DNA of 64,000 nucleotides, taken from positions 124,001-188,000 of the forward strand of contig CALODJ010000006.1 of the NCBI GenBank assembly GCA_942492025.1. The letters are read 5' to 3'. A program made the translations under genes and the position numbers. Numbering within the stretch: the stretch's first letter is position 1; each line of letters begins with the position of its first letter. Below the pieces are notes generated by a model that worked only from the letters and a program-made list of their open reading frames with translations, was not told where the DNA came from and searched no databases. Origin of the DNA: JABDQW01 sp942492025. GTDB lineage: Bacteria > Pseudomonadota > Gammaproteobacteria > SZUA-229. Of the stretch, positions 53,518 to 61,466 are shown one piece after another.

Positions 53518-54029
53518 AACCGTAGCAGAAGTGCCCGCATCACAACACAACGATAAAGGCCGGGCAAAATGCCTTTATCGTTGTGCTGGCTTGCATTGCT
53601 CACCGGATGGGCGAGCCCACACTTGATCTTTGAACCCAAAAAGTAGTTACTAAGACGGAAATACACACTGTTTAAGATAACCATTTCATGATGAACTCCC
53701 TGTTTCCGTTGATGCCTGCGGCGATGAGAAAAAAGTCAGATTGATACTTCGCGTATGCAATCGCCCATAAAACCAGCAATTTCTGTAACAGCAAGACGCA
53801 TGCTGTTTAGCTTCAACTGCTTGAATATACGACTGGAATTGGACGAATTTCAGTGGGTAAAAATGGCAAGGACAACTTATAAGAATCGTCTTGCATATAT
53901 TACGAATTATTTTACATTTGAAATCCTTGGTAAGGATAGTTGACGCCCGTCAAGTCTGCTAAATTAGAGAATAGTAAAATACTTAATAATTAATATTTTG
54001 TTCCAATAGCCTGATATCTGGGGGTAAGT
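53518..54029. other. Intergenic region with a long hairpin and repeat fragments
   Basis: Apart from the hairpin at 53546-53585, GGCTTGCATTGCTCACCGG at 53587-53605 resembles a worn miniature-element end. A 62-codon frame at 53755-53943 has no clear ribosome-binding site, and I do not call it. GGGGG just before 54030 is the ribosome-binding site of the next small gene. Confidence 0.45.
53546..53585. terminator. Long hairpin after the secreted protein gene
   Basis: ACAACGATAAAGGC and its exact complement, extended by one C-G pair, make a 15-bp perfect stem with a 10-base loop, 28 bases after the stop codon. No T-run follows, but the stem is strong enough to stop or protect the transcript. Confidence 0.65.
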
Positions 54030-54161
54030 ATGAAGCAGTGGATTGACTTGATGTTTGGAAACTCGATTGGCATGATGAGTATGATTGTTATATTCGGGAC
54101 GATTGCGGTTGCGGCCTTTTTGGTAACCATGCTGGTGGTCAAATCGAGCGAGGATAAGTAG
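54030..54161 (+). CDS. 43-residue membrane protein, DUF3149-like
   Basis: The product is 43 residues: an amphipathic start MKQWIDLMFGNSIGMMS, a hydrophobic helix (MIVIFGTIAVAAFLVTMLVV) and a KSSEDK tail. This matches the general pattern of DUF3149 proteins, single-pass membrane peptides of unknown role. GGGGG is 5 bases before the ATG, and a good terminator follows 24 bases after the stop. Both support a real short gene. Confidence 0.75.
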   Translation: MKQWIDLMFGNSIGMMSMIVIFGTIAVAAFLVTMLVVKSSEDK

Positions 54162-54185
54162 AAAATTCGTGGTAATTAGTGAGTG

Positions 54186-54242
54186 GCGAGGGCGGGCTAA
54201 GAAGCGTAATGTTAGTTTAGCCCTTAACCCTCGCTGCTTTTT
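54186..54242 (+). terminator. Terminator of the small membrane protein gene
   Basis: GCGAGGG (54186-54192) pairs with CCCTCGC (54228-54234), and inside it GGGCTAA pairs with TTAGCCC. TGCTTTTT follows. It ends just before the 3' end of the opposing tRNA gene. Confidence 0.85.
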
Positions 54243-54245
54243 CAT

Positions 54246-54597
54246 TGGTGGGCCTGGAAGGGCTCGAACCTTCGACCAATGGATTCACTTGTCCCCGGTA
54301 TTTCTATCGGGAGTGGACTATCTCATCACCCTCAGCTGATTCTGTTCTTGAATCTCTGTTAGAGTGCGGGACGCTTGATCCTGTGATTAAGAACGCTCGG
54401 TTTTAATACCAGTTCTCAGGTAGTCTCTGCACCTTCCGGAAGTGTACTTCCGGCTTGGCTCAGGATTGCCATCAAGCAGATCTTTACCAGACCGGCTGTT
54501 AAGGTTTCCCTGAATTCATCCCGTTCAACTCATATCTTTCAATATGAGCGCACCATTTTGATGAGTCCACTGCTCTAACCAACTGAGCTACAGGCCC
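54246..54597 (-). tRNA. tRNA with anticodon CAU, probably tRNA-Ile2, interrupted by an intron
   Basis: On the minus strand the 5' exon is 54597-54561 (GGGCCTGTAGCTCAGTTGG onward, ending in the anticodon CAT). The 3' exon is 54285-54246, ending in an encoded CCA. Joined, they give a 77-nt tRNA with all four stems: acceptor GGGCCTG/CAGGCCC, anticodon stem GTGGA/TCCAT around loop CTCATAA, and T-arm GGTTCGAGCC. The body resembles tRNA-Ile(CAU), whose C34 must be changed to lysidine. Elongator tRNA-Met has the same anticodon loop and is the alternative. The two parts are split by 275 nt with group I intron features. Confidence 0.9.
54286..54560 (-). ncRNA. Group I self-splicing intron in the anticodon loop
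   Basis: The intron is 275 nt with no reading frame. The 5' splice site follows the U of CAU. CAUC pairs with GGUG at intron positions 7-10, giving P1 with the obligatory U-G pair. The last nucleotide is G. Core elements are visible on the minus strand: AATTCAGGGAAACCTTAA (54516-54499), GGCAATCCTGAGCCAAGCC (54470-54452), GGTGCAGAGACTA (54433-54421) and GATAGTCC (54322-54315). P4 is CAGG/CCTG and P7 is GACTA/TAGTC. P2 (CTCATAT/ATATGAG) and P9 (CCCG/CGGG) also form. The insertion site matches the Azoarcus tRNA-Ile intron (about 205 nt, class IC3), so it is probably that class. Confidence 0.92.
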
Positions 54598-54761
54598 AAA
54601 TACTTTCACTATAAATATATTGACGCGTAATTTTATCCCAGCTTCGCTGACTGCACTAACCCTGTGCTACGCACCCCGCTACAGGCCCAAATACTTTCAC
54701 TATAAATATATTGACGCGTAATTTTATCCCAGCTTCGCTGACTGCACTAACCCTGTGCTAC
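54587..54761. repeat. 91-bp tandem duplication of the tRNA 5' end and leader
   Basis: The sequence from GCTACAGGCCC (54587) to CTGTGCTAC (54670) recurs from 54678 to 54761, identical as far as I can read. The period is 91 bp, with 7 bases (GCACCCC) at the join. Each copy holds the first 11 nt of the tRNA plus its presumed promoter region (TATAGT on the minus strand, about 15 bases upstream of the tRNA start). The tRNA may therefore have tandem promoters and an aborted tRNA fragment in its leader. I see no gene up to rpoD. Confidence 0.85.
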
Positions 54762-54845
54762 ACAGATCGTTTTGTTATGAACTAATTGCATAGCGTATAA
54801 AAACCGGGATTATATATGAACCGGAGTGTATTTTACTCGTTACCG

Positions 54846-56696
54846 TCAACTATTATTGTCATCGCCCAGGAAGCTGCGCAGGTGCTCTGCGCGGCTGGGG
54901 TGACGAAGTTTACGCAGGGCCTTCGCTTCGATCTGGCGAATTCGCTCACGGGTAACGTCGAACTGCTTACCAACTTCTTCCAGCGTGTGGTCGGTATTCA
55001 TATCGATCCCGAAGCGCATGCGCAGTACCTTGGACTCGCGTGCAGTCAGTGTCGTAAGAATATCTTTGGTCGATTCGCGTAACGACTCGCTGGTCGCGGA
55101 GTCATCCGGTGACTGGATGTTGAGGTCCTCGATGAAGTCGCCCAGATGTGAATCTTCATCGTCACCGATCGGGGTTTCCATAGAAATAGGTTCTTTGGCA
55201 ATCTTTAATACCTTGCGCACCTTGTCTTCCGGCATTTCCATCTTTTCAGCTAGCTCTTCAGGCGTGGGTTCGCGCCCCATTTCCTGCAGCATCGCGCGGA
55301 AGATGCGGTTGAGTTTGTTGATGGTTTCTATCATGTGAACAGGGATGCGGATGGTGCGTGCCTGGTCGGCGATCGAACGCGTGATCGCTTGGCGAATCCA
55401 CCAGGTTGCGTAAGTTGAGAACTTGTAACCCCGGCGGTATTCGAATTTATCAACAGCTTTCATCAGGCCGATATTGCCTTCCTGGATCAGGTCGAGGAAT
55501 TGCAGGCCGCGGTTGGTATATTTTTTTGCAATGGAAATGACCAGGCGCAGGTTGGCTTCAACCATCTCTTTCTTGGCTCGGCGTGCCTTTGCTTCGCCGA
55601 TTGACATTTTTCGGTTGATTTCCTTGATTTCAGGAATGCCGAGGCCGTATTCGCTTTCCAGTGCAGCCAGTTTTTGTTGCGTCAGCTTGATTTCGGGCGC
55701 CAGTTCTGCAAGCGTTGCTGAGTACTCGTGATCCGTGCAGTATTCATTGATCCAGTCGACGTTGGTTTCGTTCTGGGGGAATGTGGTTATCATGATCTTT
55801 CGCGGCATGTGAGCACGATTAACTGCCAGGTCCAGAATGTGGCGTTCGAGCATGCGAATGCGTTCGATTGTCTTGTGCAGATCCAGAGTGAGCCTGGACA
55901 CCGTGGTTGGTGTGTATTTAAATCCAAGGAATGCCGAGGCCATCGCATGACGCGCCTTTGAGGTCGCTTCCTTGTCACCTTTGGCTACCGTGTTTACCGT
56001 GCGGGTGTGGGCGCGCCTGATTTTAGCGAACAGTTTTTTGACGTCTTCGGGCTCAAGGCCGACATCGATCGGTTCGGCTTTTTCACTTGCTTTACCGGCG
56101 GCGGCCAGTTTCGCCTCCTTGGCCGCGTTTTCCAGCGCTTCGGCTGCCAGACGATCGAGTTCCTCGTCGCTTTTGTGAAAATCGGCAACCAGATCGCTGA
56201 GTCGGTTTTCACCTGCTTCGACAGCGTCCCACATTTGGAGGACGGCGCCAACGGTATGGGGATTCGTCGCTAATGCCTCAAGTACCTGCTTGAGGCCTTC
56301 TTCGATGCGTTTTGCGATTTCGATCTCGCCTTCACGTGTCAGCAGTTCAACGCTGCCCATCTCACGCATGTACATGCGTACCGGGTCAGTAGTGCGGCCA
56401 AGCTCGCTCTCAATCGATGCGAGCGCAGCTACCGCTTCTTCGGTTGTGTCGTCATCGGCTTCACTCACCGAATTGTCGCTCAGGATCAGTGACTCGCCAT
56501 CCGGGGCGGTTTCGCACACGTTAATGCCCATATCGTTGATGGTGTTGATGATGTCTTCGACCTGGGACGGATCCACGATACCCTCGGGTAAATGGTCGTT
56601 TACTTCGGAATAGGTCAGATAACCCTGCTCCTTACCTTTAGCGATAAGTAGCTTCAGGCGTGATTTCTGTTGTTTTTCAGTTACTTGTGATGCCAT
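54846..56696 (-). CDS. rpoD: RNA polymerase primary sigma factor (sigma-70)
   Basis: The 616-residue protein carries region 1.1 (residues 1-80), region 1.2 (TDPVRMYMREMG), the non-conserved insert, regions 2.3-2.4 (YATWWIRQAITRSIADQART), region 3 and the region 4.2 helix-turn-helix (TLEEVGKQFDVTRERIRQIE). Length matches gammaproteobacterial RpoD. The usual upstream neighbours rpsU and dnaG are absent within 400 bases, so the macromolecular synthesis operon is broken or rearranged here. It is upstream of, and on the same strand as, the intron-containing tRNA. Confidence 0.97.
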   Translation of the reverse strand: MASQVTEKQQKSRLKLLIAKGKEQGYLTYSEVNDHLPEGIVDPSQVEDIINTINDMGINVCETAPDGESLILSDNSVSEADDDTTEEAVAALASIESELGRTTDPVRMYMREMGSVELLTREGEIEIAKRIEEGLKQVLEALATNPHTVGAVLQMWDAVEAGENRLSDLVADFHKSDEELDRLAAEALENAAKEAKLAAAGKASEKAEPIDVGLEPEDVKKLFAKIRRAHTRTVNTVAKGDKEATSKARHAMASAFLGFKYTPTTVSRLTLDLHKTIERIRMLERHILDLAVNRAHMPRKIMITTFPQNETNVDWINEYCTDHEYSATLAELAPEIKLTQQKLAALESEYGLGIPEIKEINRKMSIGEAKARRAKKEMVEANLRLVISIAKKYTNRGLQFLDLIQEGNIGLMKAVDKFEYRRGYKFSTYATWWIRQAITRSIADQARTIRIPVHMIETINKLNRIFRAMLQEMGREPTPEELAEKMEMPEDKVRKVLKIAKEPISMETPIGDDEDSHLGDFIEDLNIQSPDDSATSESLRESTKDILTTLTARESKVLRMRFGIDMNTDHTLEEVGKQFDVTRERIRQIEAKALRKLRHPSRAEHLRSFLGDDNNS

Positions 56697-57123
56697 TTAG
56701 ATTGCCGCCAACCATGAGTGCAAGTGGTAAAACCAATCGACAATATTATCATCGATTATCCGTCAGAGCCAGAAATATGGTGATGCTGGCGACAGGTTTC
56801 AAGTATATTTTTACATGATATGTTGGGTTTTTCGTCGAATCTGTCGCAATCGGCCCTGAATGTATCGGCTGACTCCTGACTTTCTCTGACAGTTAGATGC
56901 GTAATCAGTTCTTTCTGCCGGCATATGCGTTTCAGATGCTGTCTGCCAAAGATGCATGTTCGTTGATGCCGATGAATGCGATTAATCTACCTGTGTGGGC
57001 ATAAACAGGCTGCGCGCGCTTGTGCATGTATAATGTGCTGCTAGCATATGCAGCTGAGCCGCCGGGTCACCGGTATACACATCAACGCGATGATTTTCGC
57101 GCAACCTTAAAAGAGTAGTGATT
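56697..57123. other. 427-base divergent region upstream of rpoD
   Basis: I see no gene. This region must hold the rpoD promoter on the minus strand and the promoter of the thioredoxin-like gene on the plus strand. I can identify neither with confidence. Confidence 0.4.
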
Positions 57124-57696
57124 ATGGTCAGTCTGGAAACACCCGTGTGTGAATTTGATCAGGATGTCGTTGATTTCTCCCTGCCGGGCGTCGATGGCAT
57201 GGTGTGGGATGTTGAATCGTGCCGAGGTGAAAATGGATTGCTGGTCATGTTTATCTGTAACCACTGTCCCTATGTGAAGGCAATACGGGAGCGCATTGTT
57301 CGTGATACAAGCGAGCTCGCAGGGCTGGGTATCAACAGCGTTGCCATCATGTCGAATGATCCGGAAGAATATGAAGAAGATTCATTCGAAAATACGAAGC
57401 GCATCGCAGAGCAATATGAGTTTCCCTTTCCCTACCTTATCGACGAATCACAGGAAGTGGCCAGGGCTTATGGTGCCGTGTGCACACCCGATTTCTTTGG
57501 ATACAACAAGGGCCTCAAGCTGCAATACCGTGGCCGACTGGATGCCAGTCGCAAGGAGACGGCTGAAGGCGATGTCAGGCGTGATCTGTTCGAGGCCATG
57601 AAGCAAGTTGCCGAAACCGGCCGTGGCCCCGAACACCAGATTCCCGGCATGGGCTGTTCCATCAAGTGGAAAACGGAAGCCGCACAAGCGGATTAA
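57124..57696 (+). CDS. Thioredoxin-like/peroxiredoxin-fold protein
   Basis: The 190-residue cytosolic protein has a thioredoxin fold with CNHCPYVKAIRERIV as the redox motif (CxxC within VMFICNHCPY). SVAIMSNDPEEYEEDSFENT and a later AVCTPDFFGYN segment follow. It belongs to the AhpC/TSA-like group often labelled thioredoxin family protein; its substrate is unknown. The C-terminal GHQIPGMGCSIKW-like tail (HQIPGMGCSIKWK) adds a further cysteine. ATG 57124 is preferred over a GTG two codons upstream. Confidence 0.85.
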   Translation: MVSLETPVCEFDQDVVDFSLPGVDGMVWDVESCRGENGLLVMFICNHCPYVKAIRERIVRDTSELAGLGINSVAIMSNDPEEYEEDSFENTKRIAEQYEFPFPYLIDESQEVARAYGAVCTPDFFGYNKGLKLQYRGRLDASRKETAEGDVRRDLFEAMKQVAETGRGPEHQIPGMGCSIKWKTEAAQAD

Positions 57697-58137
57697 TAAT
57701 TAATTATTATTAAAATTAAGTCCACAGATGAACGCAGATAGACGCTGATGTTGGCGGTGCCTATGCTGCGCATAGGTACCGATTCAGACAACCTGGAATT
57801 TTTATATTCACTTGTGGGCAGGCTATGACAGTTTTGTGTATTCGTGTTGATCCGTGTTCATCAGCGTACATCTGAGGACTGATCTATGAATGCAAAAAGA
57901 CGTCACGCACCGCCACTCTGTTTGCGATAGATCAAGTCCCCTGCTTGCCCATTCGGGTGAATTGAGAGAAAATACGCGCCTTTCGCCGCGTCGGGCACAG
58001 TTAAATCACACGCTGTTGGGGATGTCTGACATGTTGATTTTAATAAGAATTATCCAAGAATTCAGCTTCCGAGCGGGCATCCTTAGTTGTGCGCTCGGAA
58101 CATTTTGACAGTTTCAAAACTTTTAATGGAGAGCAAA
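57697..58137. other. Region upstream of tkt with a repeat and a stem-loop
   Basis: Besides the inverted repeat at 57721-57878, TTCCGAGCG (58067-58075) and CGCTCGGAA (58092-58100) form a perfect 9-bp stem with a 16-base loop, 37 bases before the tkt start codon. It probably lies in the tkt leader and could influence translation or mRNA stability. GGAG at 58127-58130 is the tkt ribosome-binding site. I see no gene. Confidence 0.5.
57721..57878. repeat. Imperfect inverted repeat of the CAGATGaACGCaGAT type
   Basis: TCCACAGATGAACGCAGAT at the left and TCCTCAGATGTACGCTGAT, read on the other strand, at the right bound about 158 bases without coding capacity. Elements of this type (ending CCACAGATG with internal GATGAACACGG) are, as I recall, widespread in gammaproteobacteria. 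Confidence 0.6.
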
Positions 58138-60120
58138 ATGCCTTCACGCAGAGAGCTGGCTAACGCCATTCGCGCATTAAGTATGGACGCCGTCCAGAAA
58201 GCCAATTCCGGCCACCCGGGTGCACCAATGGGTATGGCCGATATCGCCGAAGTCCTCTACAACGACTTCATGAATCACAACCCTGCTAATCCGAAATGGT
58301 TTGATCGTGATCGCTTCGTCATGTCCAATGGCCATGGTTCCATGTTGCCGTATTCACTGATGCACCTGACCGGCTATGACTTGCCAATTGAAGAAATCAA
58401 AAACTTCCGTCAATTGCATTCAAAAACCCCGGGTCACCCTGAATATGGATATGCGCCGGGTATTGAAACCACAACCGGTCCGCTGGGTCAGGGAATTTCC
58501 AATGCCGTGGGCATGGCGATTGCTGAAAAGGCGTTGGCAGCGCGTTTCAACAAGGACGGCCACGACATTGTTGATCACAACACCTACGTTTTCCTGGGTG
58601 ATGGCTGCCTGATGGAGGGTATTTCCCACGAGTCATGTTCGCTGGCGGGCACGCTGGGCCTGGGCAAGCTGATCGCAATTTATGATGACAACAATATATC
58701 CATCGATGGCGACGTTGAGGGCTGGTTTACCGATGATACACCGGCCCGGTTCAAGGCCTACAACTGGCATGTTGTGGCCGATGTTGACGGACATGATGCT
58801 GATGCGGTCAAGGCGGCCATCGAAGAGGCGCGCTCTGTCACTGACAAGCCATCGATGATTTGCTGCAAGACAACCATCGGTTTTGGCTCACCCAACAAGG
58901 GTGGAAAGGAAGAATGCCACGGTGCTCCGCTGGGCGTCGATGAAATCGAACTCACCCGCAAGGAACTTGGCTGGCCACACGCGGCTTTTGAAATCCCTGA
59001 TGATATCTATGCGGCTTGGGATGCCAAAGAAAAAGGTGCGGCGGCAGAAGCGGCATGGAATGAAAAATTTGAAGCCTACAAGGCCGCCTATCCGGAATTG
59101 GCTAGCGAGTTTGAACGCCGTATGGCGGGTGAGCTGGTTGCGGACTGGGAGAGCCAGGCGGATGCTTTCATCAAGTCTGTCGCCGAAAAGGGTGAAAAAA
59201 TTGCAACGCGCAAGGCATCGCAGAACGCTATCGAAGGCCTTTCTGCGTTTACCGATTTTATGGGCGGCTCTGCTGACCTGGCGGGCTCCAATCTGACGAT
59301 CGTGTCCCGATCAGTACCGATGCGTGCGCATACACCGGACGCCAACTACCTGAATTACGGTGTGCGCGAATTCGGTATGGCTGCAATGGTGAATGGTATT
59401 TCGCTGCACGGCGGCTTTGTACCCTATGGTGCTACCTTCCTGATCTTCTCTGAATACGCACGCAATGCGCTACGTATGGCTGCATTGATGCAGATCCAGC
59501 ATATCGAAGTATTTACCCATGATTCTATCGGTCTAGGTGAAGATGGTCCGACCCACCAGCCGGTTGAACAGACAGCAACGCTGCGCATGATTCCGCGCAT
59601 GTCTGTGTGGCGACCCTGTGATGCGGTGGAAACCGCCGTGGCCTGGAAAGCGGCGGTTCTGAAAAAGAATGGTCCCACTTCGCTAATCCTGTCGCGTCAG
59701 GGTCTGGATCCTCAGGAACGCAGCGATGCGCAGATCGCAGATATCGCTAAGGGTGGTTACATACTCAAAGACAGCGAGGGTTCTCCTGATATCATCGTGA
59801 TAGCAACGGGTTCTGAAGTTGCTCTGGCAATGGCTGCAGCCGATGCCTCAGACAAGAACGTACGCGTTGTTTCGATGCCGTCAACCGACACATTTGATGC
59901 CCAGGATTCCGCCTACAAAGAATCGGTGCTGCCATCCTCGTGCACGGCGCGTGTTGCGGTTGAAGCAGGTGTGACTGATTTCTGGCGCAAGTACGTTGGT
60001 CTCAATGGCGCTGTTGTCGGTATCGACACCTTTGGTGAATCAGCGCCAGCAGGTGATCTGTTCAAGCACTTCGGTTTTACGGTTGATAACGTTGTTAGTG
60101 CGATAAACAGCGTGGCTTAA
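58138..60120 (+). CDS. tkt: Transketolase
   Basis: Transketolase moves two-carbon units between sugar phosphates (pentose phosphate pathway, or Calvin cycle where present). The 660-residue protein has the N-terminal ANSGHPGAPMGMA, the thiamine diphosphate motif GDGCLMEGISHE to DDNNISIDG, and LGEDGPTHQPVEQTA with the catalytic residues. ATG 58138 is chosen because GGAG precedes it and the product then starts MPSRRELANAIRAL like relatives. It leads tkt-gap-pgk-pyk. No RuBisCO or phosphoribulokinase is in view, so autotrophy is not shown. Confidence 0.97.
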   Translation: MPSRRELANAIRALSMDAVQKANSGHPGAPMGMADIAEVLYNDFMNHNPANPKWFDRDRFVMSNGHGSMLPYSLMHLTGYDLPIEEIKNFRQLHSKTPGHPEYGYAPGIETTTGPLGQGISNAVGMAIAEKALAARFNKDGHDIVDHNTYVFLGDGCLMEGISHESCSLAGTLGLGKLIAIYDDNNISIDGDVEGWFTDDTPARFKAYNWHVVADVDGHDADAVKAAIEEARSVTDKPSMICCKTTIGFGSPNKGGKEECHGAPLGVDEIELTRKELGWPHAAFEIPDDIYAAWDAKEKGAAAEAAWNEKFEAYKAAYPELASEFERRMAGELVADWESQADAFIKSVAEKGEKIATRKASQNAIEGLSAFTDFMGGSADLAGSNLTIVSRSVPMRAHTPDANYLNYGVREFGMAAMVNGISLHGGFVPYGATFLIFSEYARNALRMAALMQIQHIEVFTHDSIGLGEDGPTHQPVEQTATLRMIPRMSVWRPCDAVETAVAWKAAVLKKNGPTSLILSRQGLDPQERSDAQIADIAKGGYILKDSEGSPDIIVIATGSEVALAMAAADASDKNVRVVSMPSTDTFDAQDSAYKESVLPSSCTARVAVEAGVTDFWRKYVGLNGAVVGIDTFGESAPAGDLFKHFGFTVDNVVSAINSVA

Positions 60121-60187
60121 TACTTTATCGTCTGACCCTGATAGGGGCGGACAGAGATTTTTTTACATTAAATGTTAGGAGACAATT

Positions 60188-61192
60188 ATGACTATTAAAG
60201 TCGGTATCAATGGTTTTGGCCGCATTGGCCGTATGGCTTTTCGCGCTATTTCAAAAGAGTTCCCGGGTATCGAAGTGGTGGGTATCAATGACCTGCTCGA
60301 CGCGGATTATCTGGCGTACATGCTCAAGTACGACTCGGTACACGGTAATTTCCAGGGTGACATAGCCGTTGATGGTAACAACCTCGTGGTTAACGGCAAG
60401 ACCATCCGTCTGACAGCGGAGCGTGATCCTGCAGATCTGGCGTGGAGTGATATCGGTGCGGATCTGGTGATCGAATGTACCGGCTTTTTCCTCACCGAAG
60501 AAACCTGTCAGAAGCATATTGATGCCGGTGCCAAGAAAGTCGTGCAAAGCGCACCTTCAAAAGACGGCACCCCGATGTTCGTCTTCGGCGTTAACCACGA
60601 AACCTATGCGGGTCAGGCGATCGTTTCTGCCGCTTCATGCACCACCAACTGCCTCGCGCCCGTCGCCAAGGTCCTGCACGATAACTGGGGAATCAAGCGC
60701 GGTCTGATGACAACGGTACACGCCGCCACGGCGACCCAGAAGACCGTGGACGGCCCTTCCATGAAGGACTGGCGCGGTGGTCGCGGTATTTTGGAGAATA
60801 TCATCCCTTCATCGACGGGTGCTGCCAAGGCTGTTGGTGTAGTGCTGCCCGAGTTGAATGGCAAGCTCACGGGTATGGCTTTTCGTGTGCCGACTTCCGA
60901 TGTGTCTGTCGTTGACCTGACGGTTGAGCTGGAAAAAGACGCCACGTACGACGACATCTGTGCCACGATGAAGGCGGCTTCTGAGAGCGGTGATATCAGC
61001 AAAACGCTGGCTTACACCGACGAAAAAGTCGTCTCGACTGACTTCCGTGGTTGTGGTTACTCTTCAATATTCGATGCAGAAGCCGGCATTGCTCTGGATG
61101 GCACGTTCGTCAAGCTCGTTTCGTGGTACGACAACGAATACGGTTATACCTGCAATATGCTGAGGTTTGTTGAACATGTAGCCGCGAACTAA
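60188..61192 (+). CDS. gap: Glyceraldehyde-3-phosphate dehydrogenase, type I
   Basis: GAPDH oxidises glyceraldehyde-3-phosphate to 1,3-bisphosphoglycerate with NAD. The 334-residue product has the NAD-binding KVGINGFGRIGRMAFRA, the catalytic cysteine in SAASCTTNCLAPVAK, and SSTGAAKAVGVVLPEL. WYDNEYGYTCNM closes the protein. TTAGGAGAC provides the ribosome-binding site. A terminator lies 156 bases downstream, so pgk may be transcribed separately as well. Confidence 0.97.
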   Translation: MTIKVGINGFGRIGRMAFRAISKEFPGIEVVGINDLLDADYLAYMLKYDSVHGNFQGDIAVDGNNLVVNGKTIRLTAERDPADLAWSDIGADLVIECTGFFLTEETCQKHIDAGAKKVVQSAPSKDGTPMFVFGVNHETYAGQAIVSAASCTTNCLAPVAKVLHDNWGIKRGLMTTVHAATATQKTVDGPSMKDWRGGRGILENIIPSSTGAAKAVGVVLPELNGKLTGMAFRVPTSDVSVVDLTVELEKDATYDDICATMKAASESGDISKTLAYTDEKVVSTDFRGCGYSSIFDAEAGIALDGTFVKLVSWYDNEYGYTCNMLRFVEHVAAN

Positions 61193-61347
61193 GTGGGTAT
61201 TTTGTCCGGGAGCAGCGTTGCGGCCTGAATTTGAAATGCTCATGTGCCCGGTTCCTATGTCTAGTGGGCACACTCCGCTTTCAAATCCGAACCGCGCCTT
61301 GCTCGCGAACAAAATCTCTCGCTTGGTGCATAGTTAAAAGCGATAAG

Positions 61348-61382
61348 CCAGCCCGATTTTTTTACATCGGGCTGGTCTTTCT
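61348..61382 (+). terminator. Rho-independent terminator between gap and pgk
   Basis: CCAGCCCGAT, an 8-base T-rich loop and ATCGGGCTGG make a perfect 10-bp stem, followed by TCTTTCT. The tail is interrupted by C, so some read-through to pgk is likely. Confidence 0.85.
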
Positions 61383-61466
61383 AAGACAGAAGCAACGAGT
61401 ACTGTTTGTTAAGTATAAAAACTTAGCAAACATTATTCATAAAAAATATCTATCAGGAGTTTCATA

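Noticed and set aside
53755..53943. 62-codon forward frame
   Set aside because: No ribosome-binding site and mixed composition, in a region of repeat fragments.
54598..54770. Second tRNA gene in the duplicated stretch
   Set aside because: Only the first 11 tRNA nucleotides are copied; no other arm is present.
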